Assembly (NCBI GenBank): GCA_013362835.1
Contig: JABFVJ010000380.1
Coordinates: 1 to 9,508, forward strand
DNA length: 9,508 bases
Source of the DNA: Nonomuraea sp.
GTDB lineage: Bacteria; Actinomycetota; Actinomycetes; Streptosporangiales; Streptosporangiaceae
Direction: 5' to 3'
This document shows positions 5,395 to 9,508 of the stretch, in pieces. Numbering within the stretch: position 1 is the stretch's first letter; the number at the start of each line of letters is the position of its first letter. The notes below the pieces were generated by a model. It saw only the letters and a program-made list of their open reading frames with translations. It was not told the DNA's origin and did not search any database. The position numbers and the translations under genes are program-made.

Positions 5395-6702
5395 TCAGCC
5401 GGAGAGCGTGAGCGGGTTGACCAGGTCGGCGTAGACCAGCAGCCCGGCCATGATGATCAGCACGAACGCCATCGCGTACGTGAGCGGCAGCACCTTGGCG
5501 ATGTCGACGTAGCGGGGCTCGGGGCGTCGCATGATCCGGGCGAAGCCGCGCTTGATGCCCTCCCACAGGCCGCCCGCGATGTGGCCGCCGTCGAGCGGCA
5601 GCAGCGGGATCAGGTTGAACAGGCCGATCGCCAGGTTGAACCCGGCCAGCAGGCTGACGAAGGTGAACAGCTTGCTCTTGTTCGACAGCTCGTCGGAGGC
5701 GAGGATCTCGCCGCCGAGCCGGCCCGCGCCCACGACTCCGACCGGGCCCTCGGGATCGCGCTTCTCGCCGGAGAAGGCGGCGTGCCAGACGCCGACCATC
5801 TTCTCCGGGAGGTTGACCATCGAGCCCACCACGCGGCCGGTCAGGTCGCCCATGTAGCCGAGCACCTGGCCCATGCTCTGCTGCTCGAAGACCTGCGAGG
5901 GCACGACGCCGAGGAACCCGACGCCCTTGTCGGTCTTGCCCTCCTCCGTCAGGCTCGCCATGTCGCGGGCGATGAGCGTGACGTCGAGCGTCATCGGCTT
6001 GCCGTCGCGGACGATGCCGAGCTTGACCGGGCCCGCGCCGTGGCCGCGGATCATCCGGGTGGCGTCCTGCCAGGTCGCGATCTTCTGGCCGTCGAGGGCG
6101 ACGATGTGGTCGCCGACCTTGACGCCCGCCTTCGCCGCCGGGGTGCGCTCGTCGGTCGGCGCGCACGTCTTGCGGGTCTCGCCGGTGGGGATCACGCACG
6201 TGTTGGTGTCGGCCGACACGATGGGGGCGGTCGTGGGCAGGCCGATGCCGACCAGCAGGATGCTGAAGAAGACGAAGGCGAGCACGAAGTTCATCGCCGG
6301 GCCGCCGGACATGATGATGATCTTCTGCCACCACTTCTTGCGGTAGAAGACGCGGTCCTCGTCGCCGGGCCGCACCTCCTCCATGGCGGCGTCGCGCGCG
6401 GTCTCGATCAGCCCCTGCCACGGCCCGGTGGGCGCGCTGCGCAGCTTGTCGGGGTCGTCGCCGGGCCGCGGCGGCAGCATGCCGATCATGCGGATGTAGC
6501 CGCCGAGCGGGATCCACTTGATGCCGTATTCGGTCTCGCCCTTGCGCCGCGACCAGGCTGTCGCGCCGAAGCCGATCATGTACTGCGTCACGCGTACGCC
6601 GAAGATCTTGGCGGGCACCAGGTGACCGATCTCGTGCAGGCCGATGGAGACCATCAACCCCACCAGGAAGAGGAGGATCCCGGCGACAAAGAGCCAGTTC
6701 AT
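5395..6702 (-). CDS. M50 site-2 membrane protease (Rip1/RseP-like)
   Basis: This 435-residue zinc protease cleaves transmembrane substrates within the membrane; relatives (Rip1, RseP) act on anti-sigma factors and on cell-division or lipid-regulatory proteins. HEIGH (23-27, in the first membrane segment) supplies H23, E24 and H27. LPLDGGH (368-374) supplies the third zinc ligand, D371. GGPAMNF (133-139) marks the second membrane segment. A single PDZ domain sits in the outside loop, about 180-245 (AAKAGVKVGDHIVALDGQKI). The last membrane segments are near 346-368 and 405-427. C169 and C180 could pair on the outer face. ATG at 6702 has GGAG 10 nt upstream. In Streptomyces and mycobacteria the orthologue sits between dxr and ispG, but neither is seen here. 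It could therefore be a relocated orthologue or a paralogue. Confidence 0.92.
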   Translation of the reverse strand: MNWLFVAGILLFLVGLMVSIGLHEIGHLVPAKIFGVRVTQYMIGFGATAWSRRKGETEYGIKWIPLGGYIRMIGMLPPRPGDDPDKLRSAPTGPWQGLIETARDAAMEEVRPGDEDRVFYRKKWWQKIIIMSGGPAMNFVLAFVFFSILLVGIGLPTTAPIVSADTNTCVIPTGETRKTCAPTDERTPAAKAGVKVGDHIVALDGQKIATWQDATRMIRGHGAGPVKLGIVRDGKPMTLDVTLIARDMASLTEEGKTDKGVGFLGVVPSQVFEQQSMGQVLGYMGDLTGRVVGSMVNLPEKMVGVWHAAFSGEKRDPEGPVGVVGAGRLGGEILASDELSNKSKLFTFVSLLAGFNLAIGLFNLIPLLPLDGGHIAGGLWEGIKRGFARIMRRPEPRYVDIAKVLPLTYAMAFVLIIMAGLLVYADLVNPLTLSG

Positions 6703-6858
6703 CTACGCGCGCTCCAGGCTGACAGACGTTCCCCGACGGTCCCAGACTAGTCGAACTCGTCACATCACTCGGGCTTGCGCGTACTTTGGCGAATCAACAG
6801 ACCGCATTGACAGTGAGCGATCAGCCGATCACCCTGGGAGACGACGGAGGGGGACGTC
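6703..6858. promoter_or_regulatory. Divergent promoter region of the M50 protease and response-regulator genes
   Basis: For the rightward gene, TTGACA (6807-6812) is a perfect -35 box. The hexamer 17 nt on, CACCCT (6830-6835), is a weak -10, and the Shine-Dalgarno GGAGGGGGA follows at 6846-6854. Between them CGATCA occurs twice, 8 nt apart (6818-6823, 6826-6831), a possible regulator site. For the leftward gene, TAGTCT on the reverse strand (complement of 6745-6750) could be a -10 box, with no good -35. No small gene is visible in these 156 nt. Confidence 0.4.
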
Positions 6859-7455
6859 TTGATCCGCATTCTCATCGCCGAGCACCTGCCCTTGGTGCGA
6901 CGTGGCCTCCAGGCCGCCCTCGGAGCCGAGCCCGACCTGCGGGTCGTGGCCGAGACGGGCTGCCCCGACGAGGTGCTGCCGGCGGCGCGGTCCAGCGACC
7001 CCGACGTGGCGATCGTCGATCTCGACCTGCCGGGGCTGCCCGTGGCGACGCGCCTGTCCGAGCAGCTGCCCCGGTGCTCGGTGCTGATCCTGTCGGCGCG
7101 GCCCAGCCCGGGGCAGGTGCGCAGGGCGTTCAGCGGGAGCGTGCTCGGGTTCATGAGCCTGCGCGTGGCGCCCGAGCGGCTGGCCGAGGGGGTGCGGCAG
7201 GTCGCGGCGGGGCGCCGGGCGGTCGAGGCCGAGCTGGCGGTGGCCGCGCTGCAGTCGGCGGCCAATCCGCTGACCAGGCGGGAGCTCGACGTGTTGCGGA
7301 TCGCGGCGGGCGGGGCGCGGTCGACGGAGATCGCCGACCAGTTGTTCCTGTCGGTCGGCACCGTGCGCAATCATCTGTCGCGGATCATGTGCAAGACGGG
7401 CGCGAGGAACCGGCTCGACGCCGTGCGGATCGCCAGCGACAGCGGCTGGTTGTGA
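6859..7455 (+). CDS. NarL/FixJ-type response regulator with atypical receiver
   Basis: This 198-residue DNA-binding regulator has a receiver domain (about 1-118) and a LuxR-type helix-turn-helix (about 136-198: NPLTRRELDVLRIAAGG, then FLSVGTVRNHLSRIM and GARNRLDAVRIA). The phosphoacceptor is probably D54 in AIVDLDLPG, followed by the usual P58. The rest of the pocket deviates. The acidic pair near residue 8 is E8-H9 instead of two acids, and the conserved Lys after GF is missing: GFMSLRVAP has Leu and Arg where GFLLKDVP is usual. Normal two-component phosphorylation may therefore be weak or absent (inference). TTG at 6859 is the start, set by GGAGGGGGA at 6846-6854. No histidine kinase is next to it. 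It converges with the phosphatase gene, and a hairpin follows. Confidence 0.9.
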   Translation: MIRILIAEHLPLVRRGLQAALGAEPDLRVVAETGCPDEVLPAARSSDPDVAIVDLDLPGLPVATRLSEQLPRCSVLILSARPSPGQVRRAFSGSVLGFMSLRVAPERLAEGVRQVAAGRRAVEAELAVAALQSAANPLTRRELDVLRIAAGGARSTEIADQLFLSVGTVRNHLSRIMCKTGARNRLDAVRIASDSGWL

Positions 7456-7459
7456 CGGG

Positions 7460-7487
7460 CCCGGTGGAGCCGCGCCGCTCCGCCGGG
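7460..7487 (+). terminator. Hairpin terminator of the response-regulator gene
   Basis: An 11-bp stem with one G-T wobble (7460-7470 with 7477-7487) and a 6-nt loop starts 5 nt after the stop codon. There is no U-tract. Confidence 0.65.
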
Positions 7488-7500
7488 ACCCGAACACGTC

Positions 7501-7525
7501 AAAGGATCTCAGTCGTGCCGATCCT
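7501..7525 (-). terminator. Candidate terminator of the SpoIIE phosphatase gene
   Basis: AGGATC/GATCCT (7503-7508 with 7520-7525) forms a 6-bp stem with an 11-nt loop. Read on the reverse strand, it is followed by TTT and lies about 45 nt after the phosphatase stop. The stem is short, so confidence is modest. The rest of 7526-7569 shows nothing. Confidence 0.4.
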
Positions 7526-7569
7526 GCTGCCAGTGACCGCCATCACGACCTGACCCATGTGAAACGTCA

Positions 7570-8685
7570 CTATGGACGCCAGATCAACACCAGCGCGCAG
7601 TCGTCGTTGTGGCCCGAGGACATCGCGTTGACCAGCGCACGGGCGCCGTCGCGGAACCCCGAGGGCAGCAGCCGCTCCGCCTCGCCGAGCAGCCGGTCGA
7701 GGCCGGCGTCGATGTCGCGCCCCGGCTGCTCGATGAGGCCGTCGGTGTAGAGCAGCAGCGCGTCGCCCTTGCGCAGGGTGCCGCTGTCGGGCTCGCAGTG
7801 CAGGTCGGGCACCACGCCGAGCACCACGCCCTTGGCCGAGGCGACCTGCCAGTTGCCCGTGCCGGAGTCGAACTTCACCACCGGCGGGTGGCCGGCCGAG
7901 GTGATCGTGTAGTCGCCGGTGGCGAGGTCGAGGCGTACGTGCACGGCCGTGACGAACCCCTCGTCGCCGCGCTGCCGGTGGAGGTAGGCGTTGCAGGCGG
8001 GCAGGAAGTCGTCGACCGAGCCGAGCAGGCCGCCGAACGCGCCCGACAGGAGCAGGGCGCGGGTGCCGGCGTCGACGCCCTTGCCGGAGACGTCGACGAG
8101 GGCGATCTCCACGGAGTCGTCGTCGCGCATGGAGACCAGGAAGTCGCCGCCGAACGACGAGCCTCCGGCCTGCTTGAGCACCACCTTGCCGCCCCAGTCC
8201 TTGGGCAGCGGGGGCAGCTCGCCCTGGCTCTTGAGCCGGTCGCGCAGCTCCAGGAGCATCGCGTCGCCGCGCAGCCCCTGCACGCCGAGCTTGCCGCGCG
8301 TGCGGGCCATGAGCACGGCGAGCACGGTGGTGAACACGATCGTCACCGTGAGCCCGAGCCCGATGCGCGCGACCCCGAGCGTGGCCGCGATGTAGCCGAG
8401 CGCGACGCCCACCGCCACCAGCAGCTTGACCAGGCTGCGCAGCCGCAGCTGCAACCCGCCGACCAGGGTGACGAGGATGAGCAGCGACGGGGAGAACCAC
8501 TCGGTGGACACCTCCGCCGCGAGCGGCCCGATGACGAGCGCGAGCACGGTCAGCGCGATGAGCAGGTTGCGGTCGCGGGCCAGCGGCCCCCTCCGGACGA
8601 ACCGGACCGCGGACACCAGGAACGGCACCCGCACGAGGACCGCGCGGACCCGAGGCGGAATCAACGGCGCCGGACGGGAACTCAT
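7570..8685 (-). CDS. Membrane-bound SpoIIE-type PP2C serine/threonine phosphatase
   Basis: This 371-residue protein has about four membrane segments (near 40-57, 65-80, 86-106 and 108-127) followed by a cytoplasmic SpoIIE/PP2C domain (about 160-371). Metal-binding acidic motifs are in order: GGDF (D181), VDVSGKG (D198), LLYTDGLIE (D315) and GHNDDCALVLI (D361, D362). Such phosphatases remove phosphate from anti-anti-sigma (STAS) proteins and so control partner-switch sigma factors; the substrate here is unknown. No PAS, GAF or HAMP sensor is present, so any signal is probably sensed through the membrane part. The ATG at 8685 begins MSSRPAPLIPPRVR, and a GTG 72 nt upstream would add an implausible leader. 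There is no Shine-Dalgarno sequence. The gene is convergent with the response regulator and divergent from the Eis-like gene. Confidence 0.9.
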   Translation of the reverse strand: MSSRPAPLIPPRVRAVLVRVPFLVSAVRFVRRGPLARDRNLLIALTVLALVIGPLAAEVSTEWFSPSLLILVTLVGGLQLRLRSLVKLLVAVGVALGYIAATLGVARIGLGLTVTIVFTTVLAVLMARTRGKLGVQGLRGDAMLLELRDRLKSQGELPPLPKDWGGKVVLKQAGGSSFGGDFLVSMRDDDSVEIALVDVSGKGVDAGTRALLLSGAFGGLLGSVDDFLPACNAYLHRQRGDEGFVTAVHVRLDLATGDYTITSAGHPPVVKFDSGTGNWQVASAKGVVLGVVPDLHCEPDSGTLRKGDALLLYTDGLIEQPGRDIDAGLDRLLGEAERLLPSGFRDGARALVNAMSSGHNDDCALVLIWRP

Positions 8686-8803
8686 GATGCGTGTGACTGT
8701 ATCGGTCTGACCCGTGTTTGGGCAGCCCACTTGACCAAGCCCTTGATCATTAAGCACGGATATTGGGTGGCCTTCCCCCTTTGCCCGCTCCTACCGTGGA
8801 CGG
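8686..8803. promoter_or_regulatory. Divergent promoter region of the phosphatase and Eis-like genes
   Basis: Rightward, TACCGT (8792-8797) lies 6 nt before the ATG at 8804, the spacing of a leaderless actinobacterial promoter, with no clear -35. Leftward, TACAGT on the reverse strand lies 10 nt before the phosphatase ATG, allowing a leader of only a few bases. The centre is A/T-rich and holds CTTGACCAAG (8730-8739) and a TGATCA palindrome (8744-8749), possible operator elements of unknown use. Confidence 0.4.
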
Positions 8804-9508
8804 ATGACGTATCCGATCCGTCCCATTGACGAAGCTGAGTGGCCGGGGTTCGCCGGCGTGCTCGCAGAGGGGTTCGGCTGGACGCCGCATCCCACCCAGG
8901 ACGAGCGGTTCAAGGCGGCGACGGAGTTCGACCGCACACTCGCGGCCTTCGACGGCACCACCATGGCGGGCGTGACCTCCGTCTTCAGCCTCACGATGAC
9001 GGTACCCGGCGGACGGCAGCTCCCCGTGGGCGGCGTGACCGCCGTCAGCGTGCTCCCCTCCCACCGCCGCCGCGGCGTGCTGTCCGGCCTGATGCGCCGC
9101 CAGCTCTCCGACATCCGCGAGCGCGGCGAGTCCGTCGCCGCCCTCTACGCCTCCGAGTCGCTGATCTACGGCCGGTACGGATACGGCAGGGCCGCGAACG
9201 AGCTGACGTTCCACATCGACAAGCAGCGCTCGGCGTTCATCAGGAATGTGCCGTCGGATCCGTCGCTCAGGCTCAGGGTGGCCGCCCCCGCCGAGGCCCG
9301 TCCCGACTTCGAGAAGCTCTACGCCTCCGTCGTGACCAGGCGCCCCGGCCGGTACGAGCGCGACCGCCACGTCTGGGACGGCTTCCTGGCCGACGAGGAG
9401 TTCGACAGGAAGGGCGGGGGATCTCTCCGCTCGGTGCTGGCCGAGGACGACCAGGGCGTACGCGGGTACGCGATCTTCCGCATCAAGTCCTCCTGGGACG
9501 CCGACGGC
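8804..9508 (+). CDS. Eis-like GNAT N-acetyltransferase, N-terminal part (3' end outside window)
   Basis: The frame is open from ATG 8804 to the window end, giving 235 residues of a protein expected to be about 400 long. The first GNAT domain carries the acetyl-CoA loop VSVLPSHRRRGVLSGLM (81-97), preceded by GGVTA, and the Eis signature YASESLIYGRYGYGRA (115-130). In Eis the tyrosine of this last motif is the proposed general acid. A second GNAT-like domain begins near 155; the C-terminal SCP2-like domain and the catalytic C-terminal carboxylate are beyond the window. Mycobacterial Eis acetylates lysines and aminoglycosides, but the role of most actinobacterial homologues is unknown, so no drug-resistance function should be assumed. 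There is no clear Shine-Dalgarno sequence; the TACCGT box 6 nt upstream suggests a leaderless message. Confidence 0.88.
   Translation, partial: MTYPIRPIDEAEWPGFAGVLAEGFGWTPHPTQDERFKAATEFDRTLAAFDGTTMAGVTSVFSLTMTVPGGRQLPVGGVTAVSVLPSHRRRGVLSGLMRRQLSDIRERGESVAALYASESLIYGRYGYGRAANELTFHIDKQRSAFIRNVPSDPSLRLRVAAPAEARPDFEKLYASVVTRRPGRYERDRHVWDGFLADEEFDRKGGGSLRSVLAEDDQGVRGYAIFRIKSSWDADG

Noticed and set aside
5581..6750. Long forward open frame opposite the M50 protease gene
   Set aside because: The translation is low-complexity His/Asp/Ala/Gly-rich sequence. The reverse strand encodes a protease with all catalytic motifs.
5036..6763. A 575-codon reverse-strand frame joining MmcQ to an N-terminal extension
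   Set aside because: Everything before the GTG at 5389 is the M50 gene read out of phase; only the last 117 codons match a known family.
8686..8757. Upstream GTG start (8757) for the phosphatase, adding 24 residues
   Set aside because: The added residues are not hydrophobic or conserved-looking, no Shine-Dalgarno sequence precedes it, and it would cover the divergent promoter region.
7609..8829. Forward open frame of 406 codons opposite the phosphatase gene
   Set aside because: It is a codon-bias artefact; the reverse strand carries all SpoIIE metal-binding motifs.
8750..9370. Reverse-strand open frame opposite the Eis-like gene
   Set aside because: The forward frame from 8804 is open to the window edge and carries clear GNAT and Eis motifs.
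1..9508. Defence system, biosynthetic cluster, prophage, insertion sequence or CRISPR array
   Set aside because: I found no transposase, integrase, nuclease, helicase, terminal repeats or spaced direct repeats; the genes are ordinary chromosomal families.

Overview
The window is about 70% G+C, uses GTG and TTG starts freely, and carries families typical of Actinobacteria: a bL37-type mini ribosomal protein, a Rip1-like M50 protease, a small membrane SpoIIE phosphatase, an Eis-like GNAT, an actinobacterial-style uridine kinase, and a ydaO (c-di-AMP) riboswitch ahead of a cell-wall enzyme. Streptosporangiales (for example Nonomuraea or relatives) is my best guess. That placement is inference from protein flavour, not a computed assignment. 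The region is chromosomal and housekeeping-like; I see no mobile elements, CRISPR arrays or rRNA/tRNA genes.

Layout. 1-401 (+): 3' end of a uridine kinase gene. 432-1742 (+): TrpB2-type tryptophan synthase beta-like enzyme with a hairpin terminator (1750-1781). 1785-1862 (-): a 25-residue ribosomal protein gene (bL37), convergent with trpB2 and divergent from the next operon. 2004-3850 (+): DeoR-family repressor and galT, overlapping by 4 nt, with an inverted repeat in front that is a candidate operator. 3925-4043 (+): c-di-AMP riboswitch, directly followed by the Shine-Dalgarno and GTG of a secreted coiled-coil/peptidase-like protein (4063-5016). 5036-6702 (-): a two-gene unit, site-2 protease (rip1/rseP-like) followed by an MmcQ/YjbR protein. 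6859-7455 (+): NarL/FixJ-type response regulator with a degenerate receiver pocket. 7570-8685 (-): membrane-bound SpoIIE-type PP2C phosphatase. 8804-9508 (+): 5' part of an Eis-like acetyltransferase, cut by the window edge.

How the parts work together. DeoR plus galT looks like a sugar-responsive Leloir-pathway unit, although galE and galK are not here. The riboswitch links the second messenger c-di-AMP to cell-wall remodelling. The M50 protease, the atypical response regulator and the SpoIIE phosphatase are all signalling proteins, but they sit in separate transcription units and nothing in the sequence proves they act together. No obvious new multi-gene system is present. The most valuable items are the easily missed bL37 gene, the riboswitch architecture, the atypical receiver domain, the M50 protease outside its usual isoprenoid-gene neighbourhood, and two genes that look leaderless.
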